Assembly (NCBI GenBank): GCA_026169375.1
Contig: JAPFCR010000027.1
Coordinates: 1 to 64,000 of the forward strand
From: Sporosarcina sp.
Lineage (GTDB): Bacteria; Bacillota; Bacilli; Bacillales_A; Planococcaceae
Length of the DNA: 64,000 nucleotides
Direction of reading: 5' to 3'
Below, piece by piece: positions 1 to 9,024 of this stretch. Made by a program: the position numbers and the translations under genes. The notes below the pieces were generated by a model that was given only the letters and a program-made list of their open reading frames with translations, ran no database searches and was not told where the DNA came from. Every line of letters begins with the position of its first letter. Position 1 is the first letter of the stretch.

Positions 1-100
1 AACAGCGCGAGCCGAAGACCCTGGACTGAGCGTAGCGAGGGAAGCGGCTGAGGCCGTGCCCGCGGAAAGCGTCCGATTTGGAACGGAGATTAATTGTGTT
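1..100. repeat. GC-rich dispersed intergenic repeat, truncated by window edge
   Basis: The first ~95 bases are far richer in G and C than the surrounding sequence and carry no plausible reading frame. Segments such as CTGGACTGAGCGTAGCGAGG and CCCGCGGAAAGCGTCCG resemble intergenic repeats that recur in Bacillaceae and Planococcaceae genomes. That resemblance is from memory. No second copy was found in this window, so the repetitive nature is inferred. Confidence 0.4.
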
Positions 101-169
101 ATGGATTTTTATTTATCCCCCACAAACATTTTACTCATACTAGAGATAAGTAATTATGTCGATCTCGAT

Positions 170-823
170 TTAACGAATGACGCTTCGACTTTTAAATAGA
201 TGATAAATCGTTAACACGATTGTTAGCCAGAACGTACTCATCAAAAACCCACCAGCAATATCACTAGGAAAATGAACACCGACATAAATACGGCTTCCCG
301 CAATAAGAAATACGAACAGAGAAGCACCTAAGACTAACAAGCAACGTTTACTCGTATTTTTCACGTGAGGCCAAGCAACATACACAATCATTGCATATAA
401 ACTTACGGCCATCATCGTATGCCCACTAGGAAAACTAAATCCCCCAGCATCCATAAGACGGTGAATTTCAGGACGGTCTCTTACAAATACCCTTTTCAAG
501 CCCTCATTTAACAAAATTGTACTGACAATCGCAAAAGCAAATAAAACCGCTTGTGAACGCTTGTTATATTTAAAAAATAAAAGCACACAAATGAGTAAAG
601 TAATCGGTGCTACACCAAATCCCGACCCGATCCAAGTGAATGTTTTTAACACGAAGGTTAATGATGCAACTTCCATCCCTTGAACGAATTGAATAATTGG
701 TAAGTCGAAGTTTTCAATTGTTCCATGTTCAATTGCCTGAAGGATAATCAAAAACAACCCACCGCTAACGAGACAAATGCCAAATGGAATTAAAAACTTG
801 CATACTTTTCCCTGCAACAACAA
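170..823 (-). CDS. PAP2-family membrane phosphatase
   Basis: A 217-residue integral membrane protein with the three-part signature of type-2 phosphatidic acid phosphatases: KRVFVRDRP at residues 110-118, PSGH at 132-135, and SR (177-178) followed by H184 and D188. The family removes phosphate from lipid phosphates such as undecaprenyl pyrophosphate, phosphatidylglycerol phosphate or phosphatidic acid at the outer membrane face. The exact substrate cannot be told from the sequence. Several hydrophobic segments surround the motifs. It is transcribed leftwards alone, divergently from ytxJ. Confidence 0.85.
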   Translation of the reverse strand: MLLQGKVCKFLIPFGICLVSGGLFLIILQAIEHGTIENFDLPIIQFVQGMEVASLTFVLKTFTWIGSGFGVAPITLLICVLLFFKYNKRSQAVLFAFAIVSTILLNEGLKRVFVRDRPEIHRLMDAGGFSFPSGHTMMAVSLYAMIVYVAWPHVKNTSKRCLLVLGASLFVFLIAGSRIYVGVHFPSDIAGGFLMSTFWLTIVLTIYHLFKSRSVIR

Positions 824-961
824 TCCCTCCTTACAATTATTGTTTAAGTATAAATCTTAATTGCTTGAAATAGTATCATAAGCGTTCTTACTCGAATTCA
901 TTTTCTATTTTGTTATAATTAAGGAAGCATAAATCATTTACGATTAAAGGAGTGGGAGAAA

Positions 962-1294
962 TTGAAGGAATTAGTGACGATTGATGAGTGGAAAGAAGTA
1001 TTAGAAAAGTCAAAGGAAGAACCAATTCTTCTATTAAAGCATAGTACGACATGTCCAATTAGTACACATGCGTATACACGTTTCGAGGAATATGAAACGG
1101 ATATGCCTAAGTTTTGGTTGAAAGTGCGTGAAAGCCGTCCAGTTTCAAATGAAATCGAAAGCGACTTAGGTGTTGAACACCAATCACCACAAGCGTTTAT
1201 TTTAAACAAAGGTGAACAAGTTTGGAATGCATCACACACAGTGATTATGGCAAGTGAAATTGATAGAGGATTAGAAGAGAATCACTTAAAATAA
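962..1294 (+). CDS. ytxJ: Bacilliredoxin-type protein YtxJ (BrxC-like)
   Basis: A 110-residue thioredoxin-fold protein with the YtxJ signature TCPIS at residues 30-34, where Cys31 is the single reactive thiol. The family removes bacillithiol from S-bacillithiolated proteins after oxidative stress, in the cytoplasm. The start is TTG at 962, six bases after AAAGGAGTGGGA. An extended -10 element (TGT before TATAAT, 914-919) lies about 45 bases upstream. The gene stands alone and ends at a hairpin terminator shared with the convergent amidohydrolase gene. Confidence 0.85.
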   Translation: MKELVTIDEWKEVLEKSKEEPILLLKHSTTCPISTHAYTRFEEYETDMPKFWLKVRESRPVSNEIESDLGVEHQSPQAFILNKGEQVWNASHTVIMASEIDRGLEENHLK

Positions 1295-1302
1295 TGAGTA
1301 AA

Positions 1303-1340
1303 GGCTAGGGGAGCATATCGATTCCCTTAGCCATTTTTTA
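1303..1340. terminator. Bidirectional intrinsic terminator between ytxJ and amidohydrolase
   Basis: GGCTAGGGGA pairs with TTCCCTTAGCC around a short loop and is followed by a T-run. An A-run on the other side makes it usable from both strands. It lies between the convergent stop codons. Confidence 0.75.
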
Positions 1341-1342
1341 TA

Positions 1343-2497
1343 TTAAAGTTTTTTTCTATAAACAATTTCCCCGTCAATATACGTTTCTTCAACTGTCGAG
1401 CGAAGGTCAAATGGATCATCACTCCAAATAACAAAGTCGGCATCTTTCCCGACTTCGATTGAGCCTACTCGTTTCTCAACGCCGATATGTTTTGCAGCAT
1501 TCAATGTAATAGCTGTAAGGGCCTGTTCTTCAGTAAGCCCATTTTTCACCGCAAGAATCGCACTCGTCATAAGATGCTCAATCCCAACAACAGGATGATC
1601 TGTCGTAATGGAAACAGGAATGCCTGCATTCATTAAGGCAACAATTGTATGCCAACCTTTGTCTGCTAGTTCTTGTTTAGAGCGAGTAGACATCGTTGGA
1701 CCAATGGATACGCGAAGATCTTTTTGCTTTTTGAGAAAATCAACAATCTGATGGCCCTCAGTACAATGTTCAATGGTTAAAGGAATATTAAATTCATTTT
1801 TGATGCGTAAAACGGTAATGATATCATCCGCACGGTGTGCATGAACGCGTAGTGGGATTTCTTTTTTCAATACTTTTGCGATTTGTTCTAAACCGATATC
1901 GCGTCCGCATTCGCCTTTTTCACGTTTTTCAATATAATTTTGTGCTTCTACCAAATTCTCCCGTAATCTTGCGGCGACACCCATACGTGTTGTTGGCATT
2001 TTTCCTTTGCCGCCGTGAAAACGTTTAGGGTTTTCTCCAGTAGCTGCTTTTAAGCCGGAAGGATTTTTGACAATCATTTCATCGACCACTTTTCCGACAG
2101 TTTTTACGACAGACATTTCACCACCTACCACATTCGCACTGCCAGGCATAATTTGAACAGTTGTTACACCGAAGCGTCTAGCATCATCAAAGCCTTGTTC
2201 TTGTGGGTTAATGCCATCAATCGCACGAACCTGTGGTGTTGATTCCGAACTTGTTTCGTTAAAATCTTGCCCTGGTTGTCCAATTCCTTCCTCATGTACG
2301 CCAAGATGTGTGTGAACATCAATCAGTCCAGGTGTAATGATTTTCCCTGTAGCGTCAATGACTTTTGCATCTTCTGGAATCGAAACAGTCGCACCTACTT
2401 CAGAGAATTTACCGTCTTTTACGCTAAAATATCCTTCTATTATTTCCTCAGTACCTGTAAAAATTTTTGCGTTTTTTATGTAAAACACTTCTATCAC
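1343..2497 (-). CDS. Metal-dependent amidohydrolase (imidazolonepropionase/dihydroorotase-like)
   Basis: A 384-residue cytoplasmic protein of the amidohydrolase superfamily. Metal-ligand motifs occur in the usual order: DVHTHLG at residues 60-66, a central HAHRADD, IEHCTEGH, and TTDHP near the C-terminal third. The N-terminal part and the last 60 residues form the usual composite beta sandwich (GKDADFVIW). The substrate is unknown. Related Bacillus proteins are annotated only as amidohydrolases. GAGGTGATAG lies just before the ATG. It is monocistronic and divergent from des. Confidence 0.8.
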   Translation of the reverse strand: MIEVFYIKNAKIFTGTEEIIEGYFSVKDGKFSEVGATVSIPEDAKVIDATGKIITPGLIDVHTHLGVHEEGIGQPGQDFNETSSESTPQVRAIDGINPQEQGFDDARRFGVTTVQIMPGSANVVGGEMSVVKTVGKVVDEMIVKNPSGLKAATGENPKRFHGGKGKMPTTRMGVAARLRENLVEAQNYIEKREKGECGRDIGLEQIAKVLKKEIPLRVHAHRADDIITVLRIKNEFNIPLTIEHCTEGHQIVDFLKKQKDLRVSIGPTMSTRSKQELADKGWHTIVALMNAGIPVSITTDHPVVGIEHLMTSAILAVKNGLTEEQALTAITLNAAKHIGVEKRVGSIEVGKDADFVIWSDDPFDLRSTVEETYIDGEIVYRKKL

Positions 2498-2561
2498 CTC
2501 TTATCGTTAGATTATACCGAAGATTCCACAGATTGCGAAACATTATTCGAAGTAATTTATT

Positions 2562-2605
2562 TTTATATGACAAGTGTCATATAAAAGTGATGACAAACAT
2601 GTCTT
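2562..2605. promoter_or_regulatory. Candidate DesR operator: tandem palindromes upstream of des
   Basis: TTTATATGACA (2562-2572) and TGTCATATAAA (2575-2585) are perfect 11-base inverted copies separated by two bases. A second, weaker pair follows (ATGACA at 2590-2595, TGTC at 2600-2603). The two sites sit just upstream of a poor -35 hexamer, as expected for an activator that recruits polymerase. In B. subtilis phosphorylated DesR binds a bipartite site upstream of des. Assigning these palindromes to DesR is inference from position. Confidence 0.6.
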
Positions 2606-2632
2606 CAACGGAATTACCCCTTGTTTTATAGT
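2604..2632 (+). promoter_or_regulatory. Candidate des promoter
   Basis: TTCAAC (2604-2609) and TATAGT (2627-2632) are separated by 17 bases. The -10 is good and the -35 is poor, consistent with dependence on an activator bound to the adjacent palindromes. The leader to the ATG is about 45 bases. Confidence 0.5.
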
Positions 2633-2682
2633 AAGACTAAGAAATGAAAGACGAATGAATGAGAAGAGAGAGGGAGGAAGAC

Positions 2683-3735
2683 ATGAGTAAAGAAAAAACA
2701 AGAAGGTTGCATCAAGAAGTTGCGCCTTATGCAAAATCTGACACAAGAAAAAGTGTCCTTCAGTTATTGAACACAATTCCCCCATTATTAATCCTTTGGT
2801 ATGTATCCTATGAGGCTTTAAAAATTTCAGTATGGCTAATGATTCCTTTTGCGTTGATTGCAGCAGGATTTGTCGTGCGAACGTTTATTATTTTCCATGA
2901 CTGTACACATGGTTCGTTTTTAAAAGGGAGAAAAGCGAATGATATAGTCGGTACAATCACAGGTGTACTCACATTATTCTCTTATGAAAAATGGAAACGT
3001 GAACATGCGATCCATCATGCATCTAGTTCCAACCTTGATAAACGAGGTGTTGGAGATATTTGGGTGATGACGGTTGATGAGTATGTAGAAGCTTCTAAAT
3101 GGAAGCGTCTGAGCTACAGATTTTACCGAAACCCATTTGTAATGTTTGTCCTTGGACCGCTTTATTTAGTCTTAATCTCTAGTCGTTTTAACCGGAAAGA
3201 TGCAAGACGTAAAGAGAAGAACAATACGTATTTAACGAATATTGTTTTAGTTATTTTATATGCTGGAATGATTTCACTGACTGGTTGGCAATCGTTTGTC
3301 ATCATTCAAGGAACGATTATGTTTGTTGCTGGGTCACTAGGCATTTGGTTGTTTTATATTCAACATACGTTTGAAGACTCTTATTTTGAAGAAGAGTCGG
3401 AATGGGATTATGTAAAAGCAGCTGTTGAAGGAAGTTCGTATTATAAGTTACCACGTGTTTTACAATGGGTAACAGGCAATATTGGCTTCCACCACGTTCA
3501 CCATTTGTCGCCAAGGGTACCAAACTATCATTTAGAAGAAGCGCATAATTCAACACCACCGCTTCACCGAGCAACAACTATTACACTTAAATCGAGTTTT
3601 GAATCACTCAAGTATAAATTATATCAACCTGAAAAGATGGAGTTTATAACATTTGCTGAAGTGAAGCATTTGCTACAAAAAACAAGTCCAAAGATTGATT
3701 TGAAACCAAAGAAAACGAGTTTGGAAAATAAATAA
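2683..3735 (+). CDS. des: Acyl-lipid fatty acid desaturase Des
   Basis: A 350-residue membrane desaturase that inserts a double bond into acyl chains of existing phospholipids and so fluidises the membrane in the cold. The histidine boxes are HDCTH at residues 72-76, HAIHH at 108-112 and HHVHH near residue 265, with several membrane segments between them. The protein closely follows B. subtilis Des, including the TFEDSYFE and GNIGFHHVHHLSP segments. The ATG at 2683 is chosen because AGGGAGGAAG lies just before it; an in-frame ATG at 2659 has no ribosome binding site. desK and desR follow, as in B. subtilis. Confidence 0.95.
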   Translation: MSKEKTRRLHQEVAPYAKSDTRKSVLQLLNTIPPLLILWYVSYEALKISVWLMIPFALIAAGFVVRTFIIFHDCTHGSFLKGRKANDIVGTITGVLTLFSYEKWKREHAIHHASSSNLDKRGVGDIWVMTVDEYVEASKWKRLSYRFYRNPFVMFVLGPLYLVLISSRFNRKDARRKEKNNTYLTNIVLVILYAGMISLTGWQSFVIIQGTIMFVAGSLGIWLFYIQHTFEDSYFEEESEWDYVKAAVEGSSYYKLPRVLQWVTGNIGFHHVHHLSPRVPNYHLEEAHNSTPPLHRATTITLKSSFESLKYKLYQPEKMEFITFAEVKHLLQKTSPKIDLKPKKTSLENK

Positions 3736-3744
3736 TTGACAATC

Positions 3745-3776
3745 AAAGTAGAGGTGCTAAATGCCTCTACTTTTTG
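3745..3776 (+). terminator. Intrinsic terminator after des
   Basis: AAAGTAGAGG pairs with CCTCTACTTT around a nine-base loop and is followed by TTTGCTTTT. It separates des from desKR, so des has its own transcript. Confidence 0.8.
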
Positions 3777-3884
3777 CTTTTCACAAATCCTAAGCGATGA
3801 CTACTTTAAGTGAAATTGAATCTTACATATTATCTTATTTGAAAATTTGGTATACTACTACTTATTAAGGCGGTGACAGTCAAC

Positions 3885-5015
3885 GTGCAACATTGGTTCA
3901 GTCTTTTTCCAAAAAGTCCTTGGTTAAGCATATACGGTTGGACGATTTTTGGGTTATTGCCATTCTTTTTTATCTTCCGCTCTTCGTCTTCTATTGGAAT
4001 TGTGGTTGGGATTATATTACTACTGTTATTTTTCTTATGTTACCGATTTTCATACCGTTCAAAAACTGGGCTTGTTTATATGTGGATTAGTATTGAAATG
4101 GTGATTAATATCATTATGACGCTTTTATTTGGATATGTTTATTTATCACTTTTCATTGCGTTTTTTATTGGTAATATTCGTCATCCAGTAGGTTTTTTTA
4201 TTATGTATGGTATTCATATTGCACTTACAATTGGTGCGATTGCGGTGGGGTTTTTTATTGATATTGAGTTGTTTTTACCGCAGTTTCACTTCATTTTGAT
4301 TTCCGTTATCGGGGTTGTTTTATTGCCATTTAATTTATACAACCGTAATAAACGTGAAAAATTAGAAGGGCAGTTGGAGCATGCACGTGAACGAATTGCA
4401 GAACTAATTATTTTAGAGGAGCGTGAACGAATCGCGCGAGATTTACATGATATTCTCGGACAAAAGCTATCTTTAATCGGTCTAAAAAGCGATTTAGCGG
4501 GACGTTTAATTCATAAAAATATTGGGGCTGCAGAAAAAGAATTGCTCGATATCCGTCAAACGGCTAGCACTGCTTTAAAAGAAGTGCGTGACTTAGTAGA
4601 CGACATTCGCATGACGAAGCTTGCAGATGAGCTTGTGCGTGTGCAACAAGTGTTAAAAGCAGCGGAAATGAATTATACAGTGACAGGCGATCTTGAATTT
4701 ACAGAAATACCTCCGCTCGTTGAAAATGTTTTAAGTATGTGTGTGAAAGAAGCTGTAACGAATATTGTGAAGCATAGTTATGCAACGACTTGTCATTTTA
4801 CATTTGAACAAACGCCAGAGTTGTTAATTGTTAAAGTCCGAGATGATGGCATTGGAATACCGGCAGAAGGTCGTAATTTACCGGGAAATGGTCTACAAGG
4901 AATACGTGAAAGACTAGAATTCGTCAATGGACAGCTCGTGATTAATGGCGAAAAAGGGACTGAATTAGTTATCCAAGTACCGATTATATTGAAGCAAAGT
5001 AAAGGAGTGGATTAG
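3885..5015 (+). CDS. desK: Membrane thermosensor histidine kinase DesK
   Basis: A 376-residue sensor kinase. The N-terminal ~150 residues are a set of hydrophobic segments without an extracellular domain, followed by a charged linker (residues ~155-185) and a HisKA_3 dimerisation helix. The phospho-acceptor histidine lies in ARDLHDILGQK, and the HATPase domain carries NIVKHS and GLQGIRERL. In B. subtilis DesK senses membrane thickness and phosphorylates DesR in the cold. GTG at 3885 is preferred over GTG at 3873, because AAGGCGGTGA (3867-3876) is eight bases before it. TTGGTATACT (3847-3856) is a possible extended -10. desR starts one base after the stop. Confidence 0.93.
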   Translation: MQHWFSLFPKSPWLSIYGWTIFGLLPFFFIFRSSSSIGIVVGIILLLLFFLCYRFSYRSKTGLVYMWISIEMVINIIMTLLFGYVYLSLFIAFFIGNIRHPVGFFIMYGIHIALTIGAIAVGFFIDIELFLPQFHFILISVIGVVLLPFNLYNRNKREKLEGQLEHARERIAELIILEERERIARDLHDILGQKLSLIGLKSDLAGRLIHKNIGAAEKELLDIRQTASTALKEVRDLVDDIRMTKLADELVRVQQVLKAAEMNYTVTGDLEFTEIPPLVENVLSMCVKEAVTNIVKHSYATTCHFTFEQTPELLIVKVRDDGIGIPAEGRNLPGNGLQGIRERLEFVNGQLVINGEKGTELVIQVPIILKQSKGVD

Positions 5016-5016
5016 T

Positions 5017-5622
5017 GTGATTCGAATTGTCATTGCAGAAGACCAGGGAATGATGCTCGGCGCATTAGGTGCACTCATTGGGATGGAAGACGATATGGAA
5101 GTTGTTGGTATGGCGGAAAATGGGGAAGAAGCGATCCAACTCGTCCAAGAGAAGAAGCCTGATGTTTGTATTATGGATATTGAAATGCCGCTGAAAACAG
5201 GCTTAGACGCTGCTGAAGCATTAAAAGATTTTCCGTGTAAAATAATTATGCTTACAACATTTGCCCGTTCTGGTTATTTTGAACGTGCCAGAAAAGCTGG
5301 GGTTCGCGGTTATTTGTTAAAAGATAGTCCAATTGAGGAGTTAGTTGATTCTATTCGACTGATTGTAGAAGGTAGACGGATTTATGCACCTGAGCTTGTT
5401 GATATTGCTTTTGATGACTATCGTGAAAACCCACTAACAAAGCGTGAAAACGATGTCTTGAAATTAGTAGCAGAAGGTAAAACGACGAAAGAAATTGCGG
5501 AGGAGCTATTTCTAACAACAGGGACCGTTCGCAATTATATTTCAACGATTTTCGAAAAATTAGAAGTTAGCAATCGAATTGAAGCAATTTCACTTTATAA
5601 AGAAAAAGGTTGGTTAAGATAA
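5017..5622 (+). CDS. desR: Response regulator DesR (NarL/FixJ family)
   Basis: A 201-residue regulator with an N-terminal receiver domain and a C-terminal LuxR-type helix-turn-helix (KTTKEIAEELFLTTGTVRN). The phosphorylated residue is Asp54 in CIMDIEMP, the same number as in B. subtilis DesR. Its known job in that species is to activate des when phosphorylated by DesK. The start is GTG at 5017, behind AAAGGAGTGG, one base beyond the desK stop, so the pair is translationally coupled. No terminator is visible before kynU. Confidence 0.93.
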   Translation: MIRIVIAEDQGMMLGALGALIGMEDDMEVVGMAENGEEAIQLVQEKKPDVCIMDIEMPLKTGLDAAEALKDFPCKIIMLTTFARSGYFERARKAGVRGYLLKDSPIEELVDSIRLIVEGRRIYAPELVDIAFDDYRENPLTKRENDVLKLVAEGKTTKEIAEELFLTTGTVRNYISTIFEKLEVSNRIEAISLYKEKGWLR

Positions 5623-5647
5623 TGAAAAATAAAAGGGAGATGGAGAA

Positions 5648-6919
5648 ATGGAAAAAACAACAATTGAGTATGCGCGTCAATTAGATCAACAAGATGTGTT
5701 AGCGAATTTTAAAGATGAGTTTTATGTACTTGAAGATAAAATTTACATGGATGGGAATTCACTAGGTTTAATGTCTAAACGCGCTGAAGAGAAATTGTTT
5801 ACATTACTCGATTCTTGGAAGCGTTTTGGTATAGATGGTTGGACTGAAGGAGAACATCCATGGTTTTATTTGTCTGAACAAGTAGGCGCACAAATGGCAC
5901 CACTTGTCGGAGGAAAAAAAGAAGAGGTTATCGCGACAGGTTCAACGACAACAAATTTACATCAGCTCGTTTCAACCTTTTATAAGCCAACAGGAAATAA
6001 AACGAAAATATTAGCGGACGAATTAAATTTCCCGTCTGATATTTATGCGTTACAAAGTCAATTGGCACTAAAAGGGTATTCACCTGATGAGCATCTTGTT
6101 CGTGTAAAAAGTAAAGATGGACGCTTTTTAGATGAAGCAGATATTGTAGCAGCAATGACAGAAGAAATCGCACTCATCGTTTTACCGTCTGTGTTATACC
6201 GAAGTGGTCAAATATTAGATATCGCTTACTTAACGAAAGAAGCCAAGAAGCGTGGCATCCCAATTGGGTTTGACTTATGTCACTCGGTAGGCGCGATTGA
6301 ACATGATTTGCATACGCAAGGCGTTGACTTTGCCTTTTGGTGTACTTATAAACATTTAAACGGAGGACCTGGTTCAGTGGGCGGGTTATTCGTTCATGAA
6401 AAGCATTTTGGGATAAGAGCAGGTTTATCAGGTTGGTTCGGTTCGGATAAAGAAGCACAGTTCGATATGTCTCATACGATGACGCATGCAGAACAAGCCG
6501 GGGCTTTTCAAATAGGTACACCCCATGTGCTTAGCCTGGCACCGCTTATCGGGGCGTTAGAAATATTTGAAGAAGCGACGATTCAGCGTGTTCGTAAAAA
6601 GTCTTTACAGTTAACGGAATACTTTTTAATGCTTGTAGAAACAGAGTTGAAAGAGCATGCATTTACAATTGGCAATCCGGTTGATGAATCGCGAGGTGCA
6701 CATATTTTATTGGAACATGAAGAAGCCGCACGCATTTGTCAGGCACTAAAAGCAGATGGGGTGATTCCAGACTTCCGTGCACCTAACGGGATTCGTTTAG
6801 CACCCGTTGCTTTATACAATACGTTTAAAGAAGTTTGGCAAACGATTCAGACGTTAAAAACAATTATGGAAGAAAAAAGATATGAGCAATTTGAAAATAA
6901 AAGGGGAATTGTCGCATGA
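5648..6919 (+). CDS. kynU: Kynureninase
   Basis: A 423-residue pyridoxal-phosphate enzyme that splits L-kynurenine into anthranilate and alanine, in the cytoplasm. Diagnostic segments are YMDGNSLGL near residue 33, the [12 protein letters not shown] phosphate-binding stretch, [10 protein letters not shown], and the cofactor lysine in [12 protein letters not shown]. The length fits bacterial KynU. It begins 25 bases after desR, behind AAAAGGGAGATGGAGAA. Its last four bases overlap the start of kynB (ATGA), which indicates translational coupling. Together with KynB and KynA it converts tryptophan to anthranilate. Confidence 0.95.
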   Translation: MEKTTIEYARQLDQQDVLANFKDEFYVLEDKIYMDGNSLGLMSKRAEEKLFTLLDSWKRFGIDGWTEGEHPWFYLSEQVGAQMAPLVGGKKEEVIATGSTTTNLHQLVSTFYKPTGNKTKILADELNFPSDIYALQSQLALKGYSPDEHLVRVKSKDGRFLDEADIVAAMTEEIALIVLPSVLYRSGQILDIAYLTKEAKKRGIPIGFDLCHSVGAIEHDLHTQGVDFAFWCTYKHLNGGPGSVGGLFVHEKHFGIRAGLSGWFGSDKEAQFDMSHTMTHAEQAGAFQIGTPHVLSLAPLIGALEIFEEATIQRVRKKSLQLTEYFLMLVETELKEHAFTIGNPVDESRGAHILLEHEEAARICQALKADGVIPDFRAPNGIRLAPVALYNTFKEVWQTIQTLKTIMEEKRYEQFENKRGIVA

Positions 6920-7542
6920 CGAATGAATGGATTGATATTTCACAACCGCTTCATAATGATCATGCAGAATGGCCAGGAGATACGCCATTTTCTTATGAAG
7001 TGGCATTTACAAAAGAAGATACAGGTTCCGTTAATATTGGAAAATTAACGATGAGTACACATATGGGTACACATATTGACGCACCTTTTCACTTTTTAAA
7101 TGAAGGAGCTACGACTGAAAAATTACCGCTCGATTTATACATCGGGCGGGCACGTGTAGTCGAATTGAACAACGTGACAAGTATCGGTAGAAAAGAATTA
7201 GAAGCAATCGATTTTGGTGGGGCTACGCGTATTTTAGTGAAAACTGAAAGACGTGAAGACTTAACGGTTTTCCCATCGACATTCGTTACGATCGAAGCTG
7301 ATTTAGCACCGTTACTAAAAGAGCGGGGCGTCAGGTTGCTCGGTGTGGACGCACCTTCAGTAGACGCTGAAACGAGTAAAACATTAGATGCACATCATGC
7401 CTTATATGAAAATGAGATCATGATTTTAGAAAATATCGTATTAGACGATGTCATCCCAGGAGATTATGAGTTAATTGCTTTACCGCTCCGAATTGTCGGG
7501 GCAGACGGAAGTCCAGTGCGTGCAGTAATTCGACCGATTTAA
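6916..7542 (+). CDS. kynB: Kynurenine formamidase (cyclase family)
   Basis: A 208-residue metal-dependent hydrolase that removes formate from N-formylkynurenine. It has the family zinc motif [11 protein letters not shown] at residues 49-59 (His49, His53, Asp55) and the N-terminal [18 protein letters not shown]. This length is typical of bacterial KynB. The ATG overlaps the end of kynU by four bases, and kynA follows 14 bases after the stop. Its place between kynU and kynA supports the assignment over a general cyclase. Confidence 0.94.
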   Translation: MTNEWIDISQPLHNDHAEWPGDTPFSYEVAFTKEDTGSVNIGKLTMSTHMGTHIDAPFHFLNEGATTEKLPLDLYIGRARVVELNNVTSIGRKELEAIDFGGATRILVKTERREDLTVFPSTFVTIEADLAPLLKERGVRLLGVDAPSVDAETSKTLDAHHALYENEIMILENIVLDDVIPGDYELIALPLRIVGADGSPVRAVIRPI

Positions 7543-7556
7543 GGGGGATGTTGGGG

Positions 7557-8375
7557 ATGAATGACAAGGGGATTTACACAGACTTTAAAGAGCAAATGAC
7601 TTACGGAGAATATTTAGACCTAGATAAGATTTTATCTAGTCAAACACGTTTATCTGATCATCACGATGAGATGTTGTTTATTGTCATCCATCAAGTGAGT
7701 GAATTATGGATGAAACTTATTTTACATGAAGTGAATTCAGCAATAGAAGCAATTGGGCAAGATGAATTGCCGGAAGCTTTTAAAATGTTGGCGCGTGTGT
7801 CGCGTATTCAAACACAAATTATTCAAGCGTGGGATGTACTGGCGACTTTAACACCGGCTGAGTATACGGAATTCCGTGACAGTCTAGGCCGCGCATCGGG
7901 ATTTCAATCCTATCAAAACCGCCAAATTGAATTTGCGCTCGGCTATAAGCAAGCGCATATATTAAAGATTTATGAAAAAGACCCAGTGCTTGCGGAGAAA
8001 TTACAAGAATCTTATGAAGCACCAAGCATTTATGACGTTGCGATTCAAGCATTGAAAAAAGCGGGTTTTCCAATTAACGAAACGTTATTGACGAGGGACT
8101 TTTCAAAAACATACGAAGGCGATGAAACTGTAGCAGATGCATGGCTTGAAGTGTATCGTGATACCGATACATATTGGGATTTGTATCAGCTAGCGGAAAA
8201 GCTAGTCGATATTGAAGATTGCCATCAGCAATGGCGCTTTCGTCATATGAAAACGGTCGAACGCATTATTGGCCATAAAACAGGGACAGGTGGCTCAGCA
8301 GGGGTAAGTTATTTACAATCAGTCTTGGATCATCGTTTTTTTCCAGAACTTTGGAATGTTAGAACAAAATTATAA
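7557..8375 (+). CDS. kynA: Tryptophan 2,3-dioxygenase
   Basis: A 272-residue haem enzyme that opens the indole ring of L-tryptophan to N-formylkynurenine, the first step of the pathway. Typical segments are [35 protein letters not shown] and [11 protein letters not shown]. Conserved histidines in [11 protein letters not shown] and [14 protein letters not shown] fit the active site and haem ligand. The ATG at 7557 is chosen, since AAGGGGG (7541-7547) is nine bases upstream; an ATG at 7548 would touch that site. A hairpin terminator ends the operon. Confidence 0.95.
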   Translation: MNDKGIYTDFKEQMTYGEYLDLDKILSSQTRLSDHHDEMLFIVIHQVSELWMKLILHEVNSAIEAIGQDELPEAFKMLARVSRIQTQIIQAWDVLATLTPAEYTEFRDSLGRASGFQSYQNRQIEFALGYKQAHILKIYEKDPVLAEKLQESYEAPSIYDVAIQALKKAGFPINETLLTRDFSKTYEGDETVADAWLEVYRDTDTYWDLYQLAEKLVDIEDCHQQWRFRHMKTVERIIGHKTGTGGSAGVSYLQSVLDHRFFPELWNVRTKL

Positions 8376-8380
8376 GATGA

Positions 8381-8420
8381 ACGACAAAAAGACGCCTGAC
8401 TATGGACGCCTTTTTGTCGT
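8381..8420. terminator. Terminator of the kyn operon
   Basis: ACGACAAAAAG (8381-8391) pairs with CTTTTTGTCGT (8410-8420), with two more G-C pairs nearer the loop. The T-run lies within the right arm. It ends just past kynA. Confidence 0.6.
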
Positions 8421-8465
8421 GACTCAATTGCGTTAGAGAGAGTTTGTTGCTTATATTGTGTTTAG

Positions 8466-9024
8466 CAACAAATTATTCACGGTACACAGTTCATTTCATA
8501 TATGTCTATTCTGGTAAAGAACATTGTGTATAACCTAGTCGAATTGATTTTCCGTCGCCTGTAGGAACGCCTCCTCGAACCGTTAGGGGCTATAAACAAG
8601 TTCTTTATCCCGCATATAACGCGCAGTAAAGCTCTCTACGTTCGCAACTGCACGTAAATGCCCGATTGGTAAAACGTAACAATCGCTGAAGAGCACATCG
8701 ATTGAAGTTTTACTTTATCCCGCATGTAACGTGCAGTGAAGCTCTCTACGTTCGCAACTGCACGTAAATGCCCGATTGGTAAAACGTAACAATCGCTGAA
8801 GAGCACATCGATTGAAGTTTTACTTTATCCCGCATATAACGTGCAGTAAAGCTCACTACGTTCGTAACTGCACGTAAATGCCCGATTGGTGAAACGTAAC
8901 AATCGCTGAAAAGCACATCGATTGAAGTTTCACTTTATCCCAGACAGTTTGCGACCTCCTTTCGATGCTTAGATCAACAAGTTAAGCAGGAATTTTTCTA
9001 CAAATCTCCTGTGAATAATTTGTT
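8466..9024. mobile_element. Possible non-autonomous element bounded by 14-base inverted repeats
   Basis: AACAAATTATTCAC (8467-8480) and its exact complement GTGAATAATTTGTT (9011-9024) bracket about 530 bases that hold no gene but three 110-base tandem repeats. Perfect terminal inverted repeats around structured non-coding DNA resemble a miniature inverted-repeat element. No target-site duplication could be made out with confidence. The surrounding gap of 855 bases between kynA and dsdA has no other recognisable gene. Confidence 0.4.
8603..8941. repeat. Three tandem 110-base repeats, each with a long hairpin
   Basis: Units begin at 8603, 8713 and 8823, each with CTTTATCCCGCAT, and a ten-base start of a fourth unit is at 8933. 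Period is exactly 110 and copies differ at few positions. In each unit GTAAAAC-GTAA-CAATCG pairs with CGATTG-AA-GTTTTAC across a 13-base loop. In unit 3 the outer arm reads GTGAAAC (8889-8895) and its partner GTTTCAC (8927-8933), a paired A-to-G and T-to-C change that keeps the stem. Related fragments (ATCCCGCATTAACGG) occur at 15713. Confidence 0.9.

Noticed and set aside
8603..8941. Tandem repeats considered as a CRISPR array
   Set aside because: The 110-base units are repeated over their whole length, with no variable spacers and no cas genes.
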